64,000 nt of DNA from Streptomyces sp. NBC_01716 (GCF_036248275.1 NZ_CP109181.1:6014001-6078000), one strand, 5' to 3'. Counted from the first letter of the stretch, positions 18,280 through 27,561 are shown. A program made the numbers and translations. Notes: generated from the letters alone by a model not told the origin.

Positions 18280-18302
18280 GGCGGGGCGGGGCGGGCGGGG
18301 CG
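18280..18302 (+). repeat. G-quadruplex-forming G-tract repeat
   Basis: GGGGCGGGG tract with five G runs (4,4,4,3,4) separated by single C residues, between convergent uppS and zur. It meets the usual pattern for a very stable short-loop G-quadruplex on the uppS coding strand. It may act in place of, or with, a terminator. Confidence 0.6.
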
Positions 18303-18318
18303 GCCGGCCCCGCACCGG

Positions 18319-18807
18319 TCACCCGCCGGAGGCGTCCTGGCGGGGCGCGTCCCGGCCGGGCGCCGCCGCCCCGGGACCGTTCCCCGAGGCGCACTCCGCG
18401 CAGGTGCCGAAGACCTCCACCGTGTGGGCCACGGCCACGAAGCCGTGCTCGGCCGCGATCGTCTCGGCCCACTGCTCGACGGCCGGTCCCTCGACCTCGA
18501 CGGCCTTTCCGCACACCCGGCACACCAGATGATGGTGGTGATCACCGGTCGAGCAGCGCCGGTAGACGGACTCCCCGTCGTTCGTGCGCAACACGTCGAC
18601 GTCGCCCGCGTCGGCGAGCGACTGGAGCGTGCGGTAGACCGTCGTCAGACCGACCGAGTCACCGCGGTGCTTCAACATGTCGTGAAGCTCCTGCGCGCTG
18701 CGGAACTCGTCCACCTCGTCCAGCGCCGCGGCCACCGCGGCACGCTGCCGGGTCGATCGGCCGCGTACGGGGGCAGTGCTCGCCCCACCGCCAGGCGCAG
18801 TCGTCAC
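18319..18807 (-). CDS. zur: Zinc uptake regulator Zur (Fur family)
   Basis: 162 aa metal-dependent repressor of the Fur family. The N-terminal winged HTH includes GLTTVYRTLQSLADAG. The dimerisation domain has the regulatory/structural zinc ligands in GDHHHHLVCRVCGKAVE and the final FGTCAEC. GTG 18807 was chosen because GGGAGG is 5 nt upstream; upstream in-frame ATGs at 18843 and 18894 lack one. Its position 58 nt after znuB identifies it as Zur rather than Fur, and matches the conserved actinomycete znuACB-zur order. Confidence 0.9.
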   Translation of the reverse strand: MTTAPGGGASTAPVRGRSTRQRAAVAAALDEVDEFRSAQELHDMLKHRGDSVGLTTVYRTLQSLADAGDVDVLRTNDGESVYRRCSTGDHHHHLVCRVCGKAVEVEGPAVEQWAETIAAEHGFVAVAHTVEVFGTCAECASGNGPGAAAPGRDAPRQDASGG

Positions 18808-18865
18808 GGATGCCTCCCATACCTCTGCCCGGAATCGCTCCATGGGCCCATTCTGCCAGCTCGTG

Positions 18866-19759
18866 TCAGGCCGTGGCCTCGTCCGAGGGACCACGCATGG
18901 CGGGAACCGGCGGACTCTCCGGCTCCGGCGCCCCCACCTGCCCTCGCGCCCGCCGTCTCGCCAGGGGCGTCGCGAGCACGGTCAGGACGAGGAAGACGCC
19001 GATCGCCAGCAGCACGATCGTCGCGCCGGGCGGTACGTCCTGGTAGTACGAGGTGACCGTGCCGGCCAGCGTCACCGCCGTACCGATCACCACCGCGAGC
19101 ACGAAGGTGACGGCGAACGACCGGGTGATCTGCTGCGCGGCGGCCACCGGCACCACCATGAGCGCGCTGACCAGCAGCAGGCCCACGACCCGCATCGCTA
19201 CGGTGACGGTCACCGCCGCCGTGACGGCCACGAGCAGGTTCAGGGCCCGCACCGGCAGTCCCGTGACCCGCGCGAACTCCTCGTCCTGGCTGACGGCGAA
19301 CAACTGCCGCCGCAGCCCCACCGTGACCAGCACCACCAGCGCCGCGAGGACCCAGATCGCGTCCAGATCCGCCTCGGAGACGGTGGAGAGCGAGCCGAAG
19401 AGATACGAGCTGAGGTTGGCGTTGGAGCCGGTCGGCGAAAGATTGATCAGCAGGACGCCGCCCGCCATACCGCCGTAGAAGAGCATCGCCAGCGCGATGT
19501 CGCCGCGCGTGCGCCCGTACGCCCGGATCAGCTCCATCGCGATGGAACCGACGATCGCCACGGCTGTCGCCATCCACACCGGGCTGGTGGAGAGCAGGAA
19601 GCCCAGACCGACGCCGGTCATGGCGACATGGCCGATGCCGTCGCCCATCAGGGCCTGGCGCCGCTGGACGAGATAGATGCCGACGGCGGGCGCGATGACG
19701 CCGACCAGTACGGCCGCGATCAGGGCCCGCTGCATGAGGGCGGTCTCAAGGATTTCCAT
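18866..19759 (-). CDS. znuB: Zinc ABC transporter permease ZnuB
   Basis: 297 aa inner-membrane permease of the ABC-3 family for Zn2+ (or Mn2+). Hydrophobic segments fit about eight transmembrane helices, with the family segment RRQALMGDGIGHVAMTGVGL near residue 33. The tail is Arg/Pro-rich. ATG lies 2 nt downstream of the znuC stop. The zinc assignment rests on zur and the Zur boxes. Confidence 0.9.
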   Translation of the reverse strand: MEILETALMQRALIAAVLVGVIAPAVGIYLVQRRQALMGDGIGHVAMTGVGLGFLLSTSPVWMATAVAIVGSIAMELIRAYGRTRGDIALAMLFYGGMAGGVLLINLSPTGSNANLSSYLFGSLSTVSEADLDAIWVLAALVVLVTVGLRRQLFAVSQDEEFARVTGLPVRALNLLVAVTAAVTVTVAMRVVGLLLVSALMVVPVAAAQQITRSFAVTFVLAVVIGTAVTLAGTVTSYYQDVPPGATIVLLAIGVFLVLTVLATPLARRRARGQVGAPEPESPPVPAMRGPSDEATA

Positions 19760-19761
19760 GA

Positions 19762-20634
19762 TCAGGTCAGCAGTCCTGTACGGAGGGGCTCGCCGGCCGC
19801 GTGTGGATGACAGCCTTGATTGGTCGGGAGCCCGGGGTCGTCACCGGGCGCCGTGTGCTGCCCCACCGCCTTCGGCGGCGGCCCGTCGTGCGTCACACGG
19901 CCGTCGCGCAGCACCACCGCGCGGTCGATCAGCGGCTCCAGCGGGCCCAGTTCGTGCAGGACGAGCAGGACGGTCGTCCCGGCCGCCACCTGCTCACGCA
20001 GCGTTGCCGCCAGGATCTCCTGGCTGGCCAGGTCGACGCCCGCCATCGGCTCGTCCATGATCAGCAGTTCGGGTTCGGCGGCGAGGGCGCGCGCGATGAG
20101 CACCCGCTGGTGCTGGCCGCCGGAGAGCGCTCCGACCGCGTCCTTCGCCCGGTCGGCGAGACCGACCAGCTCGATGACGCGCTGGACGGCCGCCCGGTCG
20201 GCCTTGGTGGGCCAACGGAGCAGCCCGGTACGGGAGAGCCGCCCCGAGGCCACGACCTCGCGGACGGTGGCGGGAACGCCGCTCGCGGCCGTGGTGCGCT
20301 GCGGTACGTAGCCGATGCGCGACCAGTCGCCGAAGCGCCGCAGCGGGGTGCCGAAGAGCGTCACCTCGCCGCCGGTGAGCGGGACTTGGCCGATCACGGA
20401 GCGTACGGCGGTGGACTTGCCCGAGCCGTTCGCGCCGAGCAGTGCGACGACTTCGCCGCGTCGCAGGGAGAGGTCGATGCCGCGCAGGACCGGGCGGGAG
20501 CCGAGGGTGGCGGTCGCGCCGCGCAGCGACAGGACGGTGGGCGCGGGGGCGGGCCCGGCCGCCGGGGCGGTCTTCGGTACGTCCTCCGCCTCCCCTTCGG
20601 CGGCGTCCGCCTGCCCGGTCTGCGTCGTTGCCAC
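19762..20634 (-). CDS. znuC: Zinc ABC transporter ATP-binding protein ZnuC
   Basis: 290 aa ATPase of the zinc importer. Walker A GANGSGKS, signature LSGGQHQR and Walker B LLIMDEP are all present. The first about 40 residues are an Ala/Pro/Glu-rich extension. I prefer GTG 20634 because GGAGG is 8 nt upstream; a GTG at 20670 that overlaps the znuA stop is the alternative. Confidence 0.9.
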   Translation of the reverse strand: MATTQTGQADAAEGEAEDVPKTAPAAGPAPAPTVLSLRGATATLGSRPVLRGIDLSLRRGEVVALLGANGSGKSTAVRSVIGQVPLTGGEVTLFGTPLRRFGDWSRIGYVPQRTTAASGVPATVREVVASGRLSRTGLLRWPTKADRAAVQRVIELVGLADRAKDAVGALSGGQHQRVLIARALAAEPELLIMDEPMAGVDLASQEILAATLREQVAAGTTVLLVLHELGPLEPLIDRAVVLRDGRVTHDGPPPKAVGQHTAPGDDPGLPTNQGCHPHAAGEPLRTGLLT

Positions 20635-20666
20635 GTCCCGTACCTCCGTTGCTCCGGTCAGCTGTT

Positions 20667-21674
20667 TCACTTCGCGCCGAGAGCCTTCTCCAGCGCGGCG
20701 AGGTTGGACTTCATGACCTCGACGTAGTCAGCGCCCTTGGACTTCTCCGTGATTCCCTCGATGGGATCCAGGACGTCCGTCCTCAGGCCGCTGTCGGCGG
20801 CGACGGTCTTGGCCGTCTTGTCGCTGACCAGCGTTTCGAAGAAGACCGTACCGACCTTGTCCTCGGCCGCGATCGACCGCAGTTCCTTTATCCGCGCCGG
20901 GCTGGGCTCGGACTCGGGGGAGAGGCCGGAGATGGACTCCTGTGTGAGGCCGTAGCGCTCGGCGAGATAGCCGAAGGCCGAGTGGGTGGTGATGAAGGTC
21001 TTGGTGGAGGTGTCGGCGAGACCCTCCTTGAAGGCGGTGTCGAGGGTGGTGAGCCGCTCGACGAGGGCGGTGGTGTTCTTCCGGTACGCCGCCGCGTTGT
21101 CCGGGTCGGCCTTCTCCAGCGAGGCGCCGACCCCCTTGGCGACCTCCGCGTACTTAACCGGGTCGAGCCAGATGTGCGGGTCGGTGCCGGCCTCGCCCTC
21201 GTGTTCCTCCCCGGCGTGCTCCTCGCCCGCGTGCTCGTCGCCGTGCTCGTCCCCGTGGTCGTGGCCGACCTCCGAGCCGTGCTTCTCCAGCGTGGTGAGG
21301 GAGGCGGCGTCGACGGTGTTCGGCACCCCGGCGGCGGTGATGGCCTCGTCGACGGCGGGCTGGATGCCCTTGAGGAAGAGGATGTAGTCGGCCTCGCCGA
21401 GCTGTGCGGCCTGCCGGGTCCCCAGCTCCAGTTCGTGCGGCTCGACGCCGGGCTTGGTGAGCGTGGAGACATCGACGTGGTCCCCGCCTATCTCCTCGGC
21501 GAGATACTGCATCGGGTAGAACGACGCGACCACCGCGAGCTTGCCGCCGCTCTTCCCGGCGGCTCCACCGGCGCCGTCGGCCGCGTCGGAGGGGGAGCAC
21601 GCGGACAGCGCGACCAGGCCGAAGGAGAGCGACCCGGCGAGCGTGGCGGTGGGTATCAGGCGTCGTATGTTCAT
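20667..21674 (-). CDS. znuA: Zinc ABC transporter substrate-binding lipoprotein ZnuA
   Basis: 335 aa high-affinity Zn2+-binding lipoprotein. The signal peptide ends with lipobox LSAC (Cys26). The protein is a cluster A-I binding protein with His ligands in the PGVEPHELEL and TTHSAFGYLAERYG regions, and the flexible His/Asp/Glu-rich loop (about residues 135-165, repeats of GDEH and GEEH) typical of ZnuA. ATG 21674 is preferred because a TTGACA/GAAAAT promoter ends 7 nt upstream, implying a leaderless mRNA; no ribosome binding site is seen for any start. First gene of znuACB, with zur next. Confidence 0.92.
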   Translation of the reverse strand: MNIRRLIPTATLAGSLSFGLVALSACSPSDAADGAGGAAGKSGGKLAVVASFYPMQYLAEEIGGDHVDVSTLTKPGVEPHELELGTRQAAQLGEADYILFLKGIQPAVDEAITAAGVPNTVDAASLTTLEKHGSEVGHDHGDEHGDEHAGEEHAGEEHEGEAGTDPHIWLDPVKYAEVAKGVGASLEKADPDNAAAYRKNTTALVERLTTLDTAFKEGLADTSTKTFITTHSAFGYLAERYGLTQESISGLSPESEPSPARIKELRSIAAEDKVGTVFFETLVSDKTAKTVAADSGLRTDVLDPIEGITEKSKGADYVEVMKSNLAALEKALGAK

Positions 21675-21688
21675 GACAGTCATTTTCA
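21674..21688 (-). promoter_or_regulatory. Zur box 1 (overlaps znuA start and -10)
   Basis: Minus strand TGAAAATGACTGTCA, 13 of 15 to a TGAAAATGATTTTCA-type Streptomyces Zur box. It covers the -10 (GAAAAT, 21682-21687) and touches the znuA ATG. Confidence 0.7.
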
Positions 21689-21711
21689 ACAAAAGTGGAA
21701 ACGATTGTCAA
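21682..21711 (-). promoter_or_regulatory. znuA promoter
   Basis: Minus strand TTGACA (21706-21711), 18 nt spacer, GAAAAT (21682-21687), then 7 nt to ATG 21674. The -35 is perfect and the spacing predicts a leaderless transcript. Both hexamers are covered by Zur boxes. Confidence 0.65.
21696..21710 (-). promoter_or_regulatory. Zur box 2 (overlaps znuA -35)
   Basis: Minus strand TGACAATCGTTTCCA, 13 of 15 to TGAAAATCGTTTTCA. Centre-to-centre distance to box 1 is 22 bp, i.e. two helical turns, as expected for cooperative Zur dimers on one face of the DNA. Confidence 0.7.
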
Positions 21712-21745
21712 CAAGAGGTGGTGAAGGCCACCGCGGGACACCGAT

Positions 21746-21776
21746 TTGATACAGGGGGTGCGCCCGCCGCTAATCT
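21746..21776 (+). promoter_or_regulatory. glyQS promoter candidate
   Basis: TTGATA (21746-21751), 19 nt, TAATCT (21771-21776), about 40 nt before the glycyl-tRNA synthetase start and back-to-back with the znuA promoter. Confidence 0.5.
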
Positions 21777-21815
21777 GGGGCATTCGCCGTTCGCCGTCGT
21801 AATGAAGAGAGCACC

Positions 21816-23198
<1,383 letters not shown>

Positions 23199-23212
23199 TT
23201 ACGGTCGTGGCT

Positions 23213-23249
23213 CGAAGCCCCCGGTTCCGTGACGGAGCCGGGGGCTTCG
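23213..23249 (+). terminator. Terminator after glyQS
   Basis: Stem CGAAGCCCCCGGTTCCG / CGGAGCCGGGGGCTTCG, 17 bp with one mismatch, 15 nt after the stop. Confidence 0.8.
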
Positions 23250-23292
23250 TCGCACACTGCTCTGTGGCCGCATTCGTCAACAGGAGGCACCC

Positions 23293-23508
23293 ATGCCGCC
23301 CACGACCAGCAGCAAGGTAAGCCGATGGGACCAGCACGGCCGGGAGCATGTCGTCCATGTCCAGAAGGCGGGCATCCAGCGGGCGTTGACCTGCGACACC
23401 TGCGGCTGGAAGAAGAACGCGCAGTTCCTGCCGTGGCTCAAGGCGGAGGAACATCTCGGCGAGGCGCACCAGGCGACGGTGGATCCGACGGTGACCGGCA
23501 CCGGCTGA
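23293..23508 (+). CDS. Small zinc-finger-like hypothetical protein
   Basis: 71 aa basic protein of unknown function. CDTCGW followed about 20 residues later by HLGEAHQ gives a likely Cys2His2 zinc site, and the DNA start has AGGAGG 6 nt before ATG. Coding-type codon bias continues through the whole frame. It lies alone between the glyQS terminator and the short leaderless ORF. Confidence 0.65.
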   Translation: MPPTTSSKVSRWDQHGREHVVHVQKAGIQRALTCDTCGWKKNAQFLPWLKAEEHLGEAHQATVDPTVTGTG

Positions 23509-23605
23509 GTACGGCCGCGAGGTCCCTGCCGGGGGCGGTGCCGGGCGAGTGCCTGGCGCGTGCCGGGCCGGGAAAATGAGGTGACCGGTGCCACCCGCCC
23601 GGTGG

Positions 23606-23611
23606 TAGCGT
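23606..23611 (+). promoter_or_regulatory. Minus-10 hexamer for the 7-codon ORF
   Basis: TAGCGT, 7 nt before ATG 23619. GTGACC at 23581-23586 is a possible -35 (19 nt spacer). The spacing predicts transcription starting on the ATG. Confidence 0.45.
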
Positions 23612-23618
23612 CTCGGGC

Positions 23619-23642
23619 ATGTTCTTCCAGATCTACGAGTGA
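23619..23642 (+). CDS. Seven-codon leaderless ORF
   Basis: ATG-initiated ORF encoding MFFQIYE and ending TGA, 7 nt after a TAGCGT -10. It lies 76 nt upstream of the DUF6243-like gene, in its 5' leader. It may be a regulatory upstream ORF. Its codons (two Phe, Gln, Ile, Tyr) show no single-amino-acid bias, so no amino-acid sensor can be named. Confidence 0.4.
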   Translation: MFFQIYE

Positions 23643-23718
23643 GGACGCGGCGGTCACGGTCCGCCTCTCACCAGACGCATCCGCAGATCACTTCGCCTTC
23701 ACCAATTCGGGAGAACCC

Positions 23719-23976
23719 GTGGCAAAAAGCCGGAACAACCTTCTCGGCGTGGGCGGACAGCGCAAGAAGCTGTCCCGCGCCGACCAGCAGGGCAACGGCC
23801 CCACCAGGAACGCCGACCGCAAGGTCGCCGAGGACAAGAAGCAGGAGCTCGTGCGCAAGATGCGCGAGCGGGCGACCGGTACGCGGTCCGAGGACGGCAC
23901 CGAGAACGCCGGCGACGCGACCGCCGCCACCGGCTCGACGGACACGGCGGGCGCGGGCGACACGTCCCAGTCCTGA
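23719..23976 (+). CDS. DUF6243-like small basic protein
   Basis: 85 aa protein of unknown function that resembles the DUF6243 family of Streptomyces: N-terminal AKSRNNLLGVGGQRKKLSRA, a charged helical middle (KVAEDKKQELVRKMRERA) and a low-complexity Thr/Ala/Gly tail. GTG 23719 is preceded by GGGAG. It is followed by a terminator. No enzymatic motif is seen; the charge pattern would suit a nucleic-acid or ribosome associated protein, but that is a guess. Confidence 0.6.
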   Translation: MAKSRNNLLGVGGQRKKLSRADQQGNGPTRNADRKVAEDKKQELVRKMRERATGTRSEDGTENAGDATAATGSTDTAGAGDTSQS

Positions 23977-23992
23977 CCCGCACAGCATGACG

Positions 23993-24024
23993 ACGGCCCC
24001 GATCACTCCGGTGACCGGGGCCGT
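23993..24024 (+). terminator. Terminator after the DUF6243-like gene
   Basis: Stem ACGGCCCCG / CGGGGCCGT with a 14 nt loop that itself pairs partly (TCACTCCGGTGA). Confidence 0.7.
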
Positions 24025-24029
24025 TCGCC

Positions 24030-24400
24030 GTGCGCGTCACCTGGTACACGTGGCTGGAGCAGGGCCGCGACATCAAGGTGTCCGCCCAGGTGATCGACGC
24101 GCTGGCCCGGCCGCTGCTCCTCGGTCCCAGCGAGCGCGCCCACCTGTTCGCGCCGGCGGGTGCCGTCGACCAGGCCCCCGGGACGCAGTGCCCCACCATC
24201 ACGCCCGGCGTGCGACAGACGCTGGAGCGGCTGGACCCCTTCCCGTCCTGCGTACAGAACGGGCGCTACGAGGAGTGGCAGTCCTCCCAGGGCAACCGCG
24301 CGGAGACCGTCCGGCTGATGACGGCCCGGTTCCGCGCCGACATGGCGGAGCATCTGGGACATGGCGGAGCATCTTGCGGAGCCCGCCTGGAAGACGCCGC
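24030..24400 (+). pseudogene. Relic of an XRE/MmyB-like regulator
   Basis: The frame from 24030 reads VTWYTWLEQGRDIKVSAQVI, then ALARPLLLGPSERAHLFAPAG and later LDPFPSCVQNGRYEEWQ. This is the run of motifs of helix-turn-helix regulators with a C-terminal MmyB-like ligand-binding domain. The N-terminal helix-turn-helix start is missing and most of the ligand domain is deleted. The end is frameshifted by a 19 bp tandem duplication (GACATGGCGGAGCATCTGG at 24339-24357 and again from 24358); after it the other frame continues with EHLAEPAWK. Not expected to be functional. Confidence 0.65.
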
Positions 24401-24404
24401 TCAG

Positions 24405-25922
24405 TCACGGGCCTCCGCTGCCCGGCGAGTCCGGGACCGACGCCGGCTCCAGCCGTGCGGCGTTGCGGCGCGCCGTACCCCGCGCCCACTGCCCGCTGGT
24501 CACGGCGCCGACCACCAGCACGCCCAGACCGAGCGCGGTGATGATCCACCACGCGGGCCGGCTCGCGGCGACGAAGCCCGCCTCGTCGATCATGCCGCGC
24601 TCTGTGGGCGAGGCGGCGCCCGCCGCCAGCACCGCCCCGATGACCGCGACGCCCAGCGTCTGCCCGATCTGTCTGCTCGTCGACGCGACAGCGGCGGCCA
24701 CCCCGGACTGGGCCAGCGGCATCCCGGCCACCGCCGTGTTGGTGATCGGGGCGTTCACCATGCCGAAGCCGATGCCGAACAGCACGTATCCGGTGAACAG
24801 CGACCACAGCCGCGTCTCCGCCTCGAAGGCCGCGAACAGCAGTCCGCTCGCCGCGAGGGCCGTGCCCGCGATCAGCAGCGGGACGCGCGCCCCGTACGAG
24901 CCGACGAGCCGGCCCGACAGCGGCGCGCAGACGAAGGCCAGCGCCGCTATCGGCAGGATGTGGAGACCGGCGTCCAGCGCGGAGAGATCCCGGACGTTCT
25001 GGAGGTAGAGCGTGTTCATGAACAGGAAGCCGCCGAGGGCGGAGAACGCGCACACGGCGATGACCGTCGCCCCGCTGAACGGCGCGCTGCGGAAGAAGCG
25101 CAGATCGATCAGCGGCTCGGCGCGCCTCGGCTCGTACAGCAGCAGCCCGATCAGCGCGCACACCGCGAGGCCGAGGAAGGTCAGGATCAGCGGGGACGTC
25201 CAGCCGACCGTCGGTGCCTCGATGATCGAGTACGTCAGCGCGCCGAGGGTGATCATGACCAGCAACTGACCGAACGGGTCGGGGCGGCGCGGCTTGGCGG
25301 CGCGCGACTCGGGGACGTACCGCCAGGTCAGCAGGAACGCCGCGAGCCCGATCGGCAGATTGATCAGAAAGATCGCGCGCCAGCTGACCGTCTCCACCAG
25401 CAGCCCGCCGATCAGCGGCCCGGCCGCCATCGAGATACCGACGACCCCGCCCCAGATCCCGATCGCGCGGGCCCGTTCCCGGGGGTCGGTGAAGGTGTTG
25501 GTGACGATCGACAGCGCGACCGGGTTGAGCATCGAGCCGCCGACCGCCTGGATCGCCCGGAACGCGACCAGCGTCTCCAGGGTCGGCGCGAGCGAGCAGA
25601 GCAGTGAGCCGAGCGTGAAGATCACCAGCCCGGTCTTGAAGACCCGCCGTCTGCCGATGCGGTCGGCCGTCGAACCCGCGAGCATCAGCAGGGAGGCGAT
25701 GACCAGGGTGTACGCGTCGAGGGTCCACTGGAGGCCGGCGACCGTGGTGTGCAGTTCCCGCTGCATCGAGGGCAGTGCGACGTTGAGCACGGTGTTGTCG
25801 AGGCTGACGATCAGCAGACTCATGCAGCAGGTCCCCAGGATCACCTTGCGGCGGCGGGGACCGAACTCCGCCACGGAATCGTGGGACTGCTTCGACCAGG
25901 ACGTGGGACGGGATACCGGCAT
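24405..25922 (-). CDS. MFS transporter, DHA2 (EmrB/QacA) type
   Basis: 505 aa inner-membrane drug:H+ antiporter-like protein with about 14 predicted transmembrane segments. Family motifs: LDNTVLNVALPSMQRELH in TM1, GSTADRIGRRRVFKTG in the loop after TM2, and the antiporter motif region GIWGGVVGISMAAGPLIGGLL in TM5. ATG 25922 gives MPVSRPTSW and a cytoplasmic N-terminus of about 25 residues. It is divergent from dusB with only 60 bp between starts. No adjacent TetR gene is present, so no inducer is suggested. Substrate unknown. Confidence 0.87.
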   Translation of the reverse strand: MPVSRPTSWSKQSHDSVAEFGPRRRKVILGTCCMSLLIVSLDNTVLNVALPSMQRELHTTVAGLQWTLDAYTLVIASLLMLAGSTADRIGRRRVFKTGLVIFTLGSLLCSLAPTLETLVAFRAIQAVGGSMLNPVALSIVTNTFTDPRERARAIGIWGGVVGISMAAGPLIGGLLVETVSWRAIFLINLPIGLAAFLLTWRYVPESRAAKPRRPDPFGQLLVMITLGALTYSIIEAPTVGWTSPLILTFLGLAVCALIGLLLYEPRRAEPLIDLRFFRSAPFSGATVIAVCAFSALGGFLFMNTLYLQNVRDLSALDAGLHILPIAALAFVCAPLSGRLVGSYGARVPLLIAGTALAASGLLFAAFEAETRLWSLFTGYVLFGIGFGMVNAPITNTAVAGMPLAQSGVAAAVASTSRQIGQTLGVAVIGAVLAAGAASPTERGMIDEAGFVAASRPAWWIITALGLGVLVVGAVTSGQWARGTARRNAARLEPASVPDSPGSGGP

Positions 25923-25982
25923 GGTCTGATGGTAAGTCCGGCGCCCGGCGGCCCCTCGGCCACCATGCGCGACAATGGACGG

Positions 25983-27173
25983 ATGACCGCTCCGCTCGCC
26001 CCGTCCCCCGCACCTCCCCGCGCGCCCGCCACCGGCCCGCTTCCCGCGGGTCCGCTCGCCGTCGGCCCGTACACGGTGCGCCCGCCCGTGGTGCTCGCAC
26101 CGATGGCCGGGATCACCAACGCGCCGTTCCGGACGCTGTGCCGGGAGTTCTCGGGCGGCAAGGGGCTGTTCGTCAGCGAGATGATCACCACGCGGGCCCT
26201 GGTCGAGCGCAACGAGAAGACCATGCAGCTCATCCGCTTCGACGCGACGGAGACGCCGCGCTCGATCCAGCTGTACGGGGTCGACCCGGTCACCGTGGGC
26301 AAGGCCGTCCGCATGATCGCGGACGAGGGCCTGGCCGACCACATCGACCTCAACTTCGGCTGTCCCGTCCCCAAGGTCACCCGCAAGGGCGGCGGTTCGG
26401 CCCTCCCGTACAAGCGGCCCCTGCTGCGCGCGATCCTGCATGAGGCGGTGTCCAATGCAGGCGACCTGCCGGTCACCATGAAGATGCGCAAGGGCATCGA
26501 CGACGGCCACCTCACCTACCTGGACGCGGGCCGTATCGCCGTGGAGGAGGGTGTGACGGCGATCGCCCTGCACGGCAGGACGGCCGCCCAGCACTACGGC
26601 GGCAGCGCCGACTGGGACGCCATCGCCCGCCTCAAGGAGCATGTCCCCGAGATCCCCGTCCTCGGCAACGGCGACATCTGGTCGGCGGACGACGCCCTGC
26701 GGATGGTTCGCGAGACCGGCTGCGACGGTGTGGTCGTGGGCCGCGGCTGTCTCGGCCGGCCGTGGATCTTCGGCGATCTGGTGGCGGCCTTCGAAGGTAC
26801 GGGGGAGGTCGCCAGGCCCGCGCTCCGTGAGGTGGCCGGCGTCATGCGGCGGCACGCGGAGCTACTGGGGGAGTGGATCGGGGACGAGGCGCGCGGGGTG
26901 ATCGACTTCCGTAAGCACGTGGCCTGGTATCTGAAGGGCTTCTCGGTCGGCTCCGAGCTGCGCAAGAAGCTGGCCGTCACCTCGTCCCTCGCCGAACTGG
27001 ACGCGCTGCTGGGCGAGTTGAACCTGGACCAGCCGTGGCCGGACGGCGCCGACGGGCCGCGCGGGCGGACGTCGGGCAACAACCGGGTGGTCCTGCCCGA
27101 CGGTTGGCTGAAGGACCCGTACGACCGCGCGGGCATCGGCGCGGAAGCGGAGCTGGACACCTCCGGCGGCTGA
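25983..27173 (+). CDS. dusB: tRNA dihydrouridine synthase (DusB-type)
   Basis: 396 aa FMN enzyme that reduces uridine to dihydrouridine in tRNA D-loops. The TIM barrel starts APMAGITNAPFRTLCREF near residue 40. The catalytic Cys lies in LNFGCPVPKVTRKGGGSAL near residue 124, followed by KMRKGIDDG, HGRTAAQHYGG and GNGDIWSADDALRM. A Pro/Ala-rich N-terminal tail of about 25 residues is unremarkable for the genus. GACAAT 6 nt before the ATG suggests a leaderless start. Confidence 0.93.
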   Translation: MTAPLAPSPAPPRAPATGPLPAGPLAVGPYTVRPPVVLAPMAGITNAPFRTLCREFSGGKGLFVSEMITTRALVERNEKTMQLIRFDATETPRSIQLYGVDPVTVGKAVRMIADEGLADHIDLNFGCPVPKVTRKGGGSALPYKRPLLRAILHEAVSNAGDLPVTMKMRKGIDDGHLTYLDAGRIAVEEGVTAIALHGRTAAQHYGGSADWDAIARLKEHVPEIPVLGNGDIWSADDALRMVRETGCDGVVVGRGCLGRPWIFGDLVAAFEGTGEVARPALREVAGVMRRHAELLGEWIGDEARGVIDFRKHVAWYLKGFSVGSELRKKLAVTSSLAELDALLGELNLDQPWPDGADGPRGRTSGNNRVVLPDGWLKDPYDRAGIGAEAELDTSGG

Positions 27174-27206
27174 TCCTGATCAGCGCCCGGCGACCCCCGG
27201 GGCCGC

Positions 27207-27512
27207 GTGCCGCTCCAAGGGCGCCGCGGCGGCCGAGTTGTACGGACCAAGCCGTACCCGGATCCCTACCGGGCCGCGGCCGAGCGTTTCGGTGTCGCGA
27301 CGGGCGCGTGTGTGGCCGTGGAGGACTCGCCGGACGGCACGGCATCCGCCGAGGCCGCCGGGTGCCCCGTTCTTGTCGTCCCCTCGCTCCTGCCGGTGGC
27401 GCCGGGGGAGGGCCGGTATTTCGCGAGCAGCCTGGAGGACGTGGATCCGGCGGTGCTGGAGCGCGTGATTCTCGCCACGTCTGATAGATCCTTCGCTCAG
27501 ACGAGCGGTTGA
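27207..27512 (+). pseudogene. C-terminal relic of a HAD-family phosphatase
   Basis: About 100 codons reading TKPYPDPYRAAAERFGVATG and CVAVEDSPDGTASAEAAGCP, i.e. motif III Lys and motif IV Asp of beta-phosphoglucomutase-like HAD hydrolases. The N-terminal nucleophile motif DxDxT and the cap domain are absent, and upstream sequence back to dusB is too short to hold them. The frame stays open to a normal stop and terminator. It is probably a 5'-deleted gene, not an active phosphatase. Confidence 0.65.
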
Positions 27513-27528
27513 GGCGCGACTGCACTTC

Positions 27529-27561
27529 CGGAAGGGGTGGCACTGCGTGCCACCCCTTCCG
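27529..27561 (+). terminator. Terminator after the HAD relic
   Basis: Perfect 15 bp stem CGGAAGGGGTGGCAC / GTGCCACCCCTTCCG with a 3 nt loop. Confidence 0.85.

Noticed and set aside
24030..25607. A 525-codon frame starting with regulator-like motifs and running on opposite the MFS gene
   Set aside because: Only the first about 120 codons resemble a protein family; the rest is the shadow of the exporter gene on the other strand.
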